The notes below the pieces were generated by a model. That model saw only the letters and a program-made list of their open reading frames with translations. It made no database searches and had not been told where the DNA came from. DNA of 64,000 nucleotides, taken from positions 21,727-85,726 of the forward strand of contig JAPYTQ010000022.1 in NCBI GenBank assembly GCA_029941905.1. The letters are read 5' to 3'. This document shows, one piece after another, positions 8,779-16,594 of the stretch; positions within the stretch are counted from its first letter, which is position 1, and every line of letters starts with the position of its first letter. The position numbers and the translations under genes are program-made. Origin of the DNA: JAHRVQ01 sp029941905 (lineage in GTDB: Bacteria; Pseudomonadota; Gammaproteobacteria; Pseudomonadales; Azotimanducaceae).

Positions 8779-10457
8779 TTACGGGTAAGCGTCGATTGTT
8801 GTTGCTCGTAATGATTCTCATTTCAATCGTGGCCTATCCACCATCGTGGTATCCACAAGCTTTTAGGATTCAGTTAACAAAATGGTTCGGTGCGCCGTCT
8901 TATCGGTCGCTTCCTGATTCCCGCCAGGCGGATTCAGTTCAGGCGGAAGTATTCTGTCCGCCGGATTTGTCAGGGCGGCGTAAGCAGCATCAGATTGAAG
9001 GTGTCACCATCAGTGAATCAGGGTTATGTGTCGCGGATAACCCCTATGCTGTTGCTGCATTCGTTAAAGGGACAAATAATGTTAGTCACAACACGTTAAT
9101 GAGAAGCGGGTTAACGCTTGATGCGATAGAGAAGGGGCGGGATCTCGATGGAGATGGAGACCCGGACGAAATTCACATTCGGCTTGAAGTTGCAGAGCTC
9201 AACGGTGTATCAACCGAGTCGAACAGACCAGTCACCCAATATGCGATTGCGCCGGGCGTGCAACCCGGCTCATGGGTGTTTGCACCTAAACTCCAGGGTA
9301 TGGCCCGGGAAAACTTTGAATCGGTTAATGCCCGAGCCGACCTTCGTCTGCCTTCTCCCGCGATTCGGGTTGAACAGGGTGACCGGGTCAAAATTACCCT
9401 TGAAAATACCCATTACATGCCACATACACTGCACCTGCATGGTGCTGATCATCGATTCGCTCTTTCGAATGGCCAGGGCAATGATGGCGTGCCCATCACG
9501 AGTGAACTACCGGTACTGCCGGGAGAGGCCCGTACTTACGAATTGCAACCACGTAACGCTGGGACGACTTTTTATCATTGTCATGTACAACCCCATGTTC
9601 ATGTTGCGATGGGGTTACAGGGTCTTTTTATTATCGAAGAAAATCGCCCCAATAACTGGTTGCAAACGATGAATGTTGGCGCAGGATTTGTTCGCGCTTC
9701 ATCCGTGGCGGTGAAGGAATCGTTTTCCCGGGAGTACGATCTGCACTATACGGATCTGGATGCAGAACTGGGCGTACGAATACAATCATCGAACGACCCG
9801 AGGGAGGTCACCCGCTCAATGCACCGGGAGTATGATGTCACCGATGCCACGGTGGATTATTTCACACTTAACGGGCGCTCCTTCCCTTATACCTTTCGAG
9901 AATCACTTGTTTTAACCAGCGGAGACGAAAACATAAAACTCAGGATACTCAATGGTGGAAGCGAGGGGATCGCGTTCCACACACACGGCCACAAATTTAC
10001 CGTAACCCATAAGGACGGCGTACTTTTACCTGCGGCAAGTCAAACATTACAGGACGTGGTCTGGCTGGCGAGCGCGGAGCGAATAGATCTTGCGCTTTCC
10101 ACCTACAATGATGGGCTGCACAGTTACGGCCCCGGAATTTGGCCATTCCACGATCACCAGAGACGTGGAGTCACCACCGACGGCATTGGGCCGGGAGGTA
10201 ACATCAGCGCCATTGTTTACGACGAGTTTCTGGATGAAAATGGCTGGCCTAAAACCCAGGGAGTTTCTTACAAACCATTTTTTACTGAGCAATACTACCA
10301 AAAACAAATACCAGTCTGGCAAAGTTATGCACCTGGATTATTTTCTGATCCTGCTAACGATTGGCTTATGTTGGGTCGGGTTCTTGTTTTGACGTTGGCA
10401 TTGGCGACGATCAGTGCGATGCTGATGGTCAACTATACCGGCAGGAAAAAGACTTAA
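8775..10457 (+). CDS. membrane-anchored multicopper oxidase with unusual copper-site order
   Basis: The 560-residue cupredoxin-fold oxidase starts at GTG 8775, coupled to the upstream gene. A hydrophobic N-terminus (residues 7-22) and a C-terminal helix (about 530-550) would anchor it facing the periplasm. Copper motifs in order are HTLHLHGADH near 215, YHCHVQPHVHVAMG near 267, FHTHGHKF near 400 and WPFHDHQRRG near 455. The Cys-containing type-1 motif HCHxxxHxxxM is therefore in the first half, while the last motif has HDH without cysteine. Standard three-domain laccases carry the Cys motif last, so this is closer to two-domain oxidases with the type-1 site in domain 1. A loop DLDGDGDPDE near 124 looks like a calcium site. 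The substrate is unknown; metal oxidation or electron delivery are options. Confidence 0.88.
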   Translation: MITGKRRLLLLVMILISIVAYPPSWYPQAFRIQLTKWFGAPSYRSLPDSRQADSVQAEVFCPPDLSGRRKQHQIEGVTISESGLCVADNPYAVAAFVKGTNNVSHNTLMRSGLTLDAIEKGRDLDGDGDPDEIHIRLEVAELNGVSTESNRPVTQYAIAPGVQPGSWVFAPKLQGMARENFESVNARADLRLPSPAIRVEQGDRVKITLENTHYMPHTLHLHGADHRFALSNGQGNDGVPITSELPVLPGEARTYELQPRNAGTTFYHCHVQPHVHVAMGLQGLFIIEENRPNNWLQTMNVGAGFVRASSVAVKESFSREYDLHYTDLDAELGVRIQSSNDPREVTRSMHREYDVTDATVDYFTLNGRSFPYTFRESLVLTSGDENIKLRILNGGSEGIAFHTHGHKFTVTHKDGVLLPAASQTLQDVVWLASAERIDLALSTYNDGLHSYGPGIWPFHDHQRRGVTTDGIGPGGNISAIVYDEFLDENGWPKTQGVSYKPFFTEQYYQKQIPVWQSYAPGLFSDPANDWLMLGRVLVLTLALATISAMLMVNYTGRKKT

Positions 10458-10460
10458 TTC

Positions 10461-11111
10461 ATGCCCAGGATATCTGGCACTTGTGCCTTTGCGTATCTGA
10501 TTCTGTTGAGCTCACCGCTGTCTGTAGTTTTTGCCGAAGACGATCACACCAACCATCGAATGATGTTCTCTGAGAGTGGCCTGGTGATGAATAACAATCA
10601 TCACACGTTGCCCTGGGATTGTGCGGAAATATCCGCAGAACATCAATTTGTCGTTTCGGCAGGCCGGGAATATGCCAGGGGTGTTCCCGGAATGGTATTC
10701 GGCATGAGCCAACATGAGCATAAAGTAGAACCCTGTAGCCGAATTACCGTGACGTTTGTCAATAAAGATGAAGTTCGCCATCAATGGATGGTCCATGGGC
10801 TACCGGCGTATCTTTACCCCACCGGGATGTTTCATCTGGAAGCCATGGCTGGAAAACAGGTGCGAGGGACATTTATAGTACCCGGTGATCACAAGACTTA
10901 TCTGGTGCATTGCGATATGGCTCAACATATGGAAAAAGGCATGAAGGGTCAGCTGGTGGTAGGAAATGGCAGCGGCAATTTGTGGAGTGTTGTTGGCATC
11001 AGCGATTCGTTTCGACGATCAGACTATCTACCTGGCTATACCCTCCATTTGATTGTTCTGTTTACTCTCGTGATATTCATTTTTGTTTTTTGGCGACTGA
11101 GAAAAACTTAA
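10461..11111 (+). CDS. membrane-anchored blue copper protein (azurin-like cupredoxin)
   Basis: This protein of 216 residues begins three bases after the oxidase stop. Residues 1-25 are a signal peptide (ending VVFAED), the middle is a cupredoxin domain, and residues 187-211 form a C-terminal helix followed by RLRKT. A type-1 site is visible: His in HQWMVHG near 111 and the cluster HCDMAQHMEKGM near 152, which gives the Cys-x4-His-x4-Met spacing found in azurin. The N-terminal region is rich in His (DDHTNHRMM, NNNHHTLPW) and may bind extra metal. It is the natural electron-transfer partner of the preceding multicopper oxidase; that pairing is inferred from position. Confidence 0.85.
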   Translation: MPRISGTCAFAYLILLSSPLSVVFAEDDHTNHRMMFSESGLVMNNNHHTLPWDCAEISAEHQFVVSAGREYARGVPGMVFGMSQHEHKVEPCSRITVTFVNKDEVRHQWMVHGLPAYLYPTGMFHLEAMAGKQVRGTFIVPGDHKTYLVHCDMAQHMEKGMKGQLVVGNGSGNLWSVVGISDSFRRSDYLPGYTLHLIVLFTLVIFIFVFWRLRKT

Positions 11112-11147
11112 CCCATTAACTTAACGTATCAGCTATGCCTGGATAGT

Positions 11148-11747
11148 TCATTCTCCCCAACGATTCAGGTATGTGAGCTTGCGGGCAGGCATCCTGTCGG
11201 CGACTCGCATGACAGCATTTTTCGTATATGCCGCCGGGAACATCACAATTTGTAACACACCTTCAGGTAACCCAAGAATCTGGCCAACTCGCTCCTGTTG
11301 CGATGACAGGAGCGTGGTCCATGTGGTGCCAATATCCCGCGCCCTGAGCGCTAGCATCAGGGACCACGCAGCGGGAAGAATCGAACCAAAATAGGCGATT
11401 TGTTGCGAAGTCGAGTCTCCAGGCAGGCCGATGGCACATACGAAAATCATGCACGGAATTTCGTGAAGTCGATCGATGAGTGCCTTATGGGTAGGTTTAA
11501 GCTCGATACCACGGTCTGATGTGAGGTCAACTAAAACCTCGGCGTAAAGTTTTGCGATTTTTGCTTTTATTGCATGATCCGTGACGACGATAAAACGCCA
11601 ATTTTCACCTGCCAATCCCACAGGCGCCTGAGTTGCCACATCGATACAATCTTCAATAACCGCCAGTGGAATCTGGCGATCAAAATCCAGTTTTCTCCTA
11701 ACTGAACGTGCCGTTTTCAGGACCAAATCAACGCTTTCTAGATCCAT
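11148..11747 (-). CDS. nitroreductase-family flavoprotein
   Basis: The 199-residue product has the nitroreductase fold signature: an N-terminal TARSVRRKLDF segment that binds the FMN phosphate, a QAPVGLAGENWRFIVVTD block and the central GSILPAAWSLMLALRARDIGTTWTT helix pattern. These homodimeric FMN enzymes use NAD(P)H to reduce nitro compounds, quinones or enones, and some subgroups have dedicated biosynthetic roles; the substrate cannot be assigned here. It stands alone, convergent with the copper trio, and its upstream region of about 295 bases also holds the tRNA-Leu promoter on the other strand. Confidence 0.82.
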   Translation of the reverse strand: MDLESVDLVLKTARSVRRKLDFDRQIPLAVIEDCIDVATQAPVGLAGENWRFIVVTDHAIKAKIAKLYAEVLVDLTSDRGIELKPTHKALIDRLHEIPCMIFVCAIGLPGDSTSQQIAYFGSILPAAWSLMLALRARDIGTTWTTLLSSQQERVGQILGLPEGVLQIVMFPAAYTKNAVMRVADRMPARKLTYLNRWGE

Positions 11748-11919
11748 GTTGTCCTCAGTTCATTAAGTTTCTGCCGGAATAAGGCAGTTGTATAAGTTTT
11801 GCTCGAAAGTGACTCAACGTAAGTGCATGAATCATATGCCTAATATCTAGTATGGCCCGCTAACTTTGATTTGGATCCCAGGAGTTATGCCTCTAATGTC
11901 ATTCGTCTGGTTTTGACAC

Positions 11920-11948
11920 TTGATGAAGCCTATTTGCCTGTCTATAAT
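11920..11948 (+). promoter_or_regulatory. sigma-70 promoter of tRNA-Leu
   Basis: TTGATG at 11920-11925 and a perfect TATAAT at 11943-11948 are 17 bases apart. The GC-rich stretch CGCGCCCC follows the -10 box and resembles the discriminator of stable-RNA promoters under stringent control. Transcription would begin near 11955, about 88 bases before the tRNA. Confidence 0.6.
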
Positions 11949-12042
11949 CGCGCCCCTTCCAGATGGCAATTATCAATGCAGGCGACATAGCACTCCTGAT
12001 TGTGCAGCATTTTGGAAAGTGTGGTAGCTGATAGTAACAGAT

Positions 12043-12127
<85 letters not shown>

Positions 12128-12502
12128 GGTTGCGGCTTTGCGAAGCAAAACGCAACGGATACTATATCACTGCCAGTGCAAGAGACATCAGGTTGCGGCT
12201 TTTGCGAAGCAAAAACGCAACGGATACTATATCACTGCCAGTGCAAGAGACATCAGGTTGCGGCTTNNNNNNNNNNNNNNNNNNNNNNNNNNNNNNNNNN
12301 NNNNNNNNNNNNNNNNNNNNNNNNNNNNNNNNNNNNNNNNNNNNNNNNNNNNNNNNNNNNNNNNNNAAACGCAACGGATACTATATCACTGCCAGTGCAA
12401 GAGACATCAGGTTGCGGCTTTGCGAAGCAAAACGCAACGGATACTATATCACTGCCAGTGCAAGAGACATCAGGTTGCGGCTTTTGCGAAGCAAAAACGC
12501 AA
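12128..12502 (+). repeat. tandem array of 63/65-bp hairpin repeats directly after tRNA-Leu
   Basis: Units start at 12130, 12193, 12258, 12412 and 12475, with an assembly gap in the middle. Each unit opens with an inverted repeat (TTGCGGCTTTTGC, GAA loop, GCAAAAACGCAA) and continues with a conserved linker of about 37 bases containing CACTGCCAGTG, itself a small palindrome. Units alternate between a short form (TTT paired with AAA, 63 bp) and a long form (TTTT paired with AAAA, 65 bp), so stem length changes on both arms together and pairing is kept. The apex is GCGAAGC, known as an exceptionally stable DNA mini-hairpin. The last copy is hairpin only. It lacks the direct-repeat/variable-spacer form of CRISPR; it resembles REP-type elements. 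Confidence 0.9.
12267..12366. other. assembly gap of 100 N inside the hairpin array
   Basis: The run is exactly 100 N, the usual placeholder for a gap of unknown size. It interrupts a repeat unit beginning at 12258 and resumes within another unit, so the true copy number is unknown. Confidence 0.98.
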
Positions 12503-12611
12503 TGTATAACAGGGCTCTGCCAGTTAACACCCGCCAGAAGCGGCTTAGCCTGGCGAACAGCAATGAAGTTTAGGCTATGAAATACAGCACAACTATAGTA
12601 GGTACTGATCG

Positions 12612-14018
12612 ATGCAAGTAACCCTCGAAACCACTTCCGGCCTGGAACGTCGTATGCGAATTTCGGTGCCCGCCGAGCAATTGGACACCCAGGTGGCTGC
12701 GAAATTGAAACAGGCGGCAGGACAAGTTCGAATCAAGGGATTTCGTCCGGGAAAAGTCCCGATGCGAGAAGTAAAGCGCCGTTTTGGCGATGGTATTCGC
12801 CAGGAAGTAAGCTCTGAAGTCATGCAGTCTTCTTTCCTTGAGGCAGTTGAGAAAGAATCTGTTTCACCGGCCGGTACGCCGCAGATTGAAGACGTCAGCA
12901 TGGAAGCCGGTAAGGATCTTGAATTTACCGCGATTTTTGAGGTGTTCCCGGAGATTTCCTTGTCTGATTTTGCTGAAATCGCCATCGATCGCCCGGTTTC
13001 AAACATTACGGCTGAAGACGTGGATAAGATGATCGATACCCTGGTTGAACAACGTACAGAATTTGAAGAGGTTGACGGGGCTTGTAGTGAAGGTGACAAG
13101 GTTAATGTGGATTTTGAGGGCTTCGTCGACGGTGAAGCATTTGAAGGTGGTAAAGCCGAAGGCAGTGACCTCATACTAGGGTCCGGCAGCATGATCCCCG
13201 GGTTTGAAGATGGCATCGTCGGTGCCCTGAAGGGTGAAGATAAAGAGGTAACAGTTACCTTCCCCGATGAATATCAATCGAAAGACCTGGCCGGAAAGCA
13301 AGCCTTGTTCAAGATCAAGGTCAACACCGTGTCCGCAGCAGTAAAGCCGGTATTGAATGATGAGTTCATTGAAAACTTTGGGATTAAGGAAGGTGGAATT
13401 GAAGCATTCCGTGCCGAAGTCACATCCAATATGGAAAGAGAGCTCGAGTCAACCATCAAAAACAAGGTGAAGAACCAGGTGATGGACGGCCTGCTCGCCA
13501 GCAACACGATCGACTTGCCAAAAGCGCTGATAGAGCAAGAGATTGACAGACAGAGACATGAAGCTGTGAATCAGTTTGGCGGTCACGACAAAATCGATCC
13601 TTCAATGCTACCGGCGGAAATGTTTACCGTACAGGCCAAAAAGAGGGTATCCCTGGGTCTTCTGGTTAATGCCGTCATCGAGCAATATGACGTCAAAACC
13701 GACGATGATAAGGTAAAAGAGACGATTGAGAAAATGGCCAGTTCATACGAGGATCCGGAACAGGTCATTAATTTCTACTACAGTAACGAGCAGCAACTTG
13801 CCCAGATCCAAAACATGGTACTTGAAGAACAGGTTGTTGATACCATTCTTGCCAAAGCCGTTGTAACAGACGTCGAGCAGGGATATGACGAAGCGATCAA
13901 ATCCGCGCCGCAACCCGTGGAGCTGCCGGATGACTCATCCGTAGACGAGGAAACAACGGACAAGACGAAAGGAGCTGGCGGTGACGATGACGATACAGCA
14001 GGAACTTCTCCTTCCTAA
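12612..14018 (+). CDS. tig: trigger factor, ribosome-associated chaperone
   Basis: This 468-residue chaperone and prolyl isomerase binds the ribosomal exit tunnel and shields nascent chains. The N-terminal ribosome-binding domain carries IKGFRPGKVP near residue 42, equivalent to the GFRxGKVP signature loop. The FKBP-like domain spans about 150-245 (VDFEGFVDGEAFEGG and MIPGFEDGIVG), followed by the helical C-terminal domain. The protein is longer than the usual ~430-435 residues because of an acidic, low-complexity tail from about residue 433 (VDEETTDKTKGAGGDDDDT). It heads the classic tig-clpP-clpX-lon-hupB-ppiD order. Confidence 0.97.
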   Translation: MQVTLETTSGLERRMRISVPAEQLDTQVAAKLKQAAGQVRIKGFRPGKVPMREVKRRFGDGIRQEVSSEVMQSSFLEAVEKESVSPAGTPQIEDVSMEAGKDLEFTAIFEVFPEISLSDFAEIAIDRPVSNITAEDVDKMIDTLVEQRTEFEEVDGACSEGDKVNVDFEGFVDGEAFEGGKAEGSDLILGSGSMIPGFEDGIVGALKGEDKEVTVTFPDEYQSKDLAGKQALFKIKVNTVSAAVKPVLNDEFIENFGIKEGGIEAFRAEVTSNMERELESTIKNKVKNQVMDGLLASNTIDLPKALIEQEIDRQRHEAVNQFGGHDKIDPSMLPAEMFTVQAKKRVSLGLLVNAVIEQYDVKTDDDKVKETIEKMASSYEDPEQVINFYYSNEQQLAQIQNMVLEEQVVDTILAKAVVTDVEQGYDEAIKSAPQPVELPDDSSVDEETTDKTKGAGGDDDDTAGTSPS

Positions 14019-14120
14019 AAGGACGTACCCAAAATGGTTCCCCCGACCCATTATATTCGTCTGATAAGCGTGGTTTTGGGTAAATCGGAACAGACGATTG
14101 CAAAATAGTCAGCGTAAAGC

Positions 14121-14149
14121 ATTGAAGTTTTGCGAGAATGCCGCAATAT
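14121..14149 (+). promoter_or_regulatory. weak sigma-32-like promoter candidate upstream of clpP
   Basis: ATTGAAG at 14121-14127 and CCGCAATAT at 14141-14149 resemble the heat-shock -35 (CTTGAAA) and -10 (CCCCATNT) elements at an acceptable distance, each with mismatches. It lies about 118 bases upstream of clpP, a gene that is heat-induced in many gammaproteobacteria. Confidence 0.28.
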
Positions 14150-14266
14150 TAGTCAGGTCGGAGTTGCGGTCGTATGAGTAAGGCCATGATTTTTATATGG
14201 TTATACGGCAGGCAAAGAATCCGAAGCGACGTCTCTTAGGGGCGCATTCTTAGATAAGGGGTACAA

Positions 14267-14920
14267 ATGAGCGACAAATTCGAAGATCAATTCCTCCCAG
14301 AGACCCGTGGCTTGGGGCTTGTACCCATGGTCGTGGAGCAGACTGCCCGCGGCGAACGCTCTTATGACATCTATTCCCGGCTTCTCAAAGAGAGAATCAT
14401 ATTTATCGTCGGTCCTATCGACGACAATATTGCCAATGTCGTCGTTGCCCAGTTGCTGTTTGCAGAATCCGAAAATGCAGACAAGGATGTTCAGTTGTAC
14501 ATTAATTCACCCGGTGGATCGGTCACTGCTGGTTTGGCGATTTATGACACCATGCAACTCATCAACTGTGACGTTAGCACCATGTGTATTGGTCAGGCAG
14601 CAAGCATGGGATCGTTCCTGCTCGCCGGTGGAGCCAAAGACAAGAGGTTCTGTTTACCGAATGCCCGGGTGATGATACATCAGCCCAGCGGGGGGTCCCA
14701 GGGTCAAGCCTCTGACATTGAGATTCAGGCGAAGGAAATTCTGTTCTTACGTACTCGACTGAACGAAATACTGGCTTCACACACAGGTAAGAGCGTGGAG
14801 CAAATTGCTATCGATACCGAGCGAGACAATTTTATGACCGCTCATCAGGCACTCGAGTATGGTCTGATTGACAGGGTTCAAGAGGCACGTATGACGCTGG
14901 CTGCAGTCAAGGACCGATAG
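14267..14920 (+). CDS. clpP: ATP-dependent Clp protease proteolytic subunit
   Basis: The 217-residue serine peptidase forms the double-heptamer chamber that works with ClpX and ClpA. The catalytic triad is visible: Ser in QAASMGSFLLAGG near residue 110, His in RVMIHQPSGG near 135 and Asp in TERDNFM near 185. The N-terminal loop and the PGGSVTAGLAIYD oxyanion strand are intact. ATG at 14267 follows an AAGGGG ribosome site. clpX lies 131 bases downstream, which allows co-transcription. Confidence 0.98.
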   Translation: MSDKFEDQFLPETRGLGLVPMVVEQTARGERSYDIYSRLLKERIIFIVGPIDDNIANVVVAQLLFAESENADKDVQLYINSPGGSVTAGLAIYDTMQLINCDVSTMCIGQAASMGSFLLAGGAKDKRFCLPNARVMIHQPSGGSQGQASDIEIQAKEILFLRTRLNEILASHTGKSVEQIAIDTERDNFMTAHQALEYGLIDRVQEARMTLAAVKDR

Positions 14921-14951
14921 AAAGAGAGATCGGCGGGGACAGACGAAATAC

Positions 14952-14970
14952 ACTCAAATTTTATTTGAGT
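14952..14970 (+). promoter_or_regulatory. AT-rich hairpin between clpP and clpX
   Basis: ACTCAAAT at 14952-14959 and ATTTGAGT at 14963-14970 form a perfect 8-bp stem with a TTT loop. No continuous T-run follows, so it is a poor terminator; it could adjust clpP/clpX mRNA levels. Confidence 0.35.
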
Positions 14971-15051
14971 TCTCATTTGGACCACTTTTAGATAAAATTT
15001 AAGCATCAATGCGACAGGTATGTTGAACATAAGCATTAAAGAGGAGTTGTA

Positions 15052-16323
15052 ATGTCCGACGAACACGATGGTGGTGATGGTAAATTACTCCATTGCAATT
15101 TTTGTGGAAAAAGCCAGCATGAGGTTCGAAAGCTCATAGCCGGGCCATCCGTCTATGTCTGTGATGAATGTGTGGAACTCTGTAACGACATTATTCGAGA
15201 GGAATTGCAGGAGAGCAGCGATGAAGCTGAAAAGAAAAACCTGCCCACCCCACACGAAATTAAAGACATCCTTGATGAGTATGTTATCGGCCAGGATTGG
15301 GCGAAGAAAGTCCTGTCTGTCGCTGTTTACAATCATTACAAGCGGCTGAATTATTCCGGCAAGAAAGGGGACGTTGAACTCCAAAAGAGTAATATTTTGC
15401 TGGTAGGTCCGACGGGGGTTGGTAAAACCCTGCTTGCCGAGACGCTGGCGCGTTTGTTAGATGTACCATTTACCATTGCGGATGCGACTACACTGACCGA
15501 AGCCGGTTATGTGGGTGAGGATGTTGAAAACATTATCCAGAAGTTGTTACAGAAATGTGATTACGATGTGGATAAGGCACAAATCGGCATCGTCTACATC
15601 GACGAAATCGACAAGATTTCTCGAAAGTCCGACAATCCGTCAATTACCAGGGATGTGTCCGGTGAAGGTGTGCAGCAAGCCCTGTTAAAACTGATTGAAG
15701 GCACTGTAGCCTCGGTTCCACCGCAAGGTGGTCGAAAGCACCCTCAACAGGAATTTCTGCAGGTTGATACGACAAATATTCTGTTTATCTGTGGAGGCGC
15801 CTTTTCGGGGCTCGATAAAGTCATTCTCGATCGTTCCTCAAAAAGTGGTATTGGATTTGGAGCGACCATTGAGACTGTTGCCAACAAGAAGAACCTCGGG
15901 GACATATTGCGAACTGTACAGCCGGAAGACTTGGTCAGGTACGGCCTGATACCAGAGTTTGTAGGCCGCTTGCCAGTTTTTGCGACACTGGACGAATTGG
16001 ATGCTGCGGCTTTGGTACGAATCCTCAAAGAGCCCAAGAATGCATACACCAAGCAATATTCAAAGCTGTTTGAAATGGAAGGCGTTGAGATCGATTTCAG
16101 GGAAGAAGCGCTCGCCGCCATTGCAGAGAAAGCAATGGAGCGTAAAACCGGCGCAAGGGGTCTCAGATCCATCCTCGAGGCGGTTCTGCTTGAGATCATG
16201 TATGAGATTCCGTCCGAAGAAAATGTCACCAAGGTTGTTATTGACGAAAGTGTCATTGCTGGCACCTCTGAACCGTTATTGATTTACGAAAATCCCGAAC
16301 AGGTAAAGGCGGCGCCGGAATAG
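15052..16323 (+). CDS. clpX: ATP-dependent Clp protease ATP-binding subunit ClpX
   Basis: The 423-residue AAA+ unfoldase delivers substrates to ClpP. The N-terminal zinc-binding domain has CNFCGK near residue 16 and CDECVELC near 38. The AAA+ core carries Walker A GPTGVGKT near 120, Walker B VYIDEIDKI near 183, the pore loop within TLTEAGYVGEDVE, sensor and arginine-finger segments (LIPEFVGRLP), and the IGF loop reads SGIGFGA near 265, needed to dock on ClpP. A GAGGAG ribosome site precedes ATG. A rho-independent terminator follows. Confidence 0.98.
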   Translation: MSDEHDGGDGKLLHCNFCGKSQHEVRKLIAGPSVYVCDECVELCNDIIREELQESSDEAEKKNLPTPHEIKDILDEYVIGQDWAKKVLSVAVYNHYKRLNYSGKKGDVELQKSNILLVGPTGVGKTLLAETLARLLDVPFTIADATTLTEAGYVGEDVENIIQKLLQKCDYDVDKAQIGIVYIDEIDKISRKSDNPSITRDVSGEGVQQALLKLIEGTVASVPPQGGRKHPQQEFLQVDTTNILFICGGAFSGLDKVILDRSSKSGIGFGATIETVANKKNLGDILRTVQPEDLVRYGLIPEFVGRLPVFATLDELDAAALVRILKEPKNAYTKQYSKLFEMEGVEIDFREEALAAIAEKAMERKTGARGLRSILEAVLLEIMYEIPSEENVTKVVIDESVIAGTSEPLLIYENPEQVKAAPE

Positions 16324-16345
16324 AGGACCAGTTCGACAAGGTGAT

Positions 16346-16369
16346 AAAAAGGGGCGTTTGCCCCTTTTT
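16346..16369 (+). terminator. rho-independent terminator after clpX
   Basis: AAAAAGGGGC (16346-16355), loop GTTT, GCCCCTTTTT (16360-16369) form a strong GC-rich stem with a T-tract. It separates clpX from lon and, having A- and T-runs on both sides, could act in both directions. Confidence 0.9.
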
Positions 16370-16496
16370 CTTTGGGAATCAGGACGCATATAGGAAGCTA
16401 GCGTTGCTTTTCGCCCCGGATCCGATCAACAACAGTATTAATCGGACAAATAACGGGAATAAAGGAGCAGGCGGTCGCTTATTCTTTGTAAGATAT

Positions 16497-16533
16497 GCAT
16501 GAAACATTCAGACTCTGTCTTTGTCTTTCATGC
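16497..16533 (+). promoter_or_regulatory. inverted repeat upstream of lon
   Basis: GCATGAAA at 16497-16504 and TTTCATGC at 16526-16533 are perfect inverted copies separated by 21 bases, about 60 bases before the lon start. This could be an operator or an mRNA leader stem; no sigma-32 promoter could be recognised with confidence nearby. Confidence 0.3.
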
Positions 16534-16594
16534 GAGAACGCAGGCAGCTGATAATTATCGGTGATAGCTTGACCCATTTAAATCAGGAGTGCTT

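Noticed and set aside
12128..12502. CRISPR array next to tRNA-Leu
   Set aside because: The whole 63-65-bp unit is repeated, linker included; there are no variable spacers and no cas genes nearby.
14026..14082. Terminator after tig
   Set aside because: TACCCAAAA and TTTTGGGTA are inverted copies but the loop is 39 bases and there is no T-tract after the stem.
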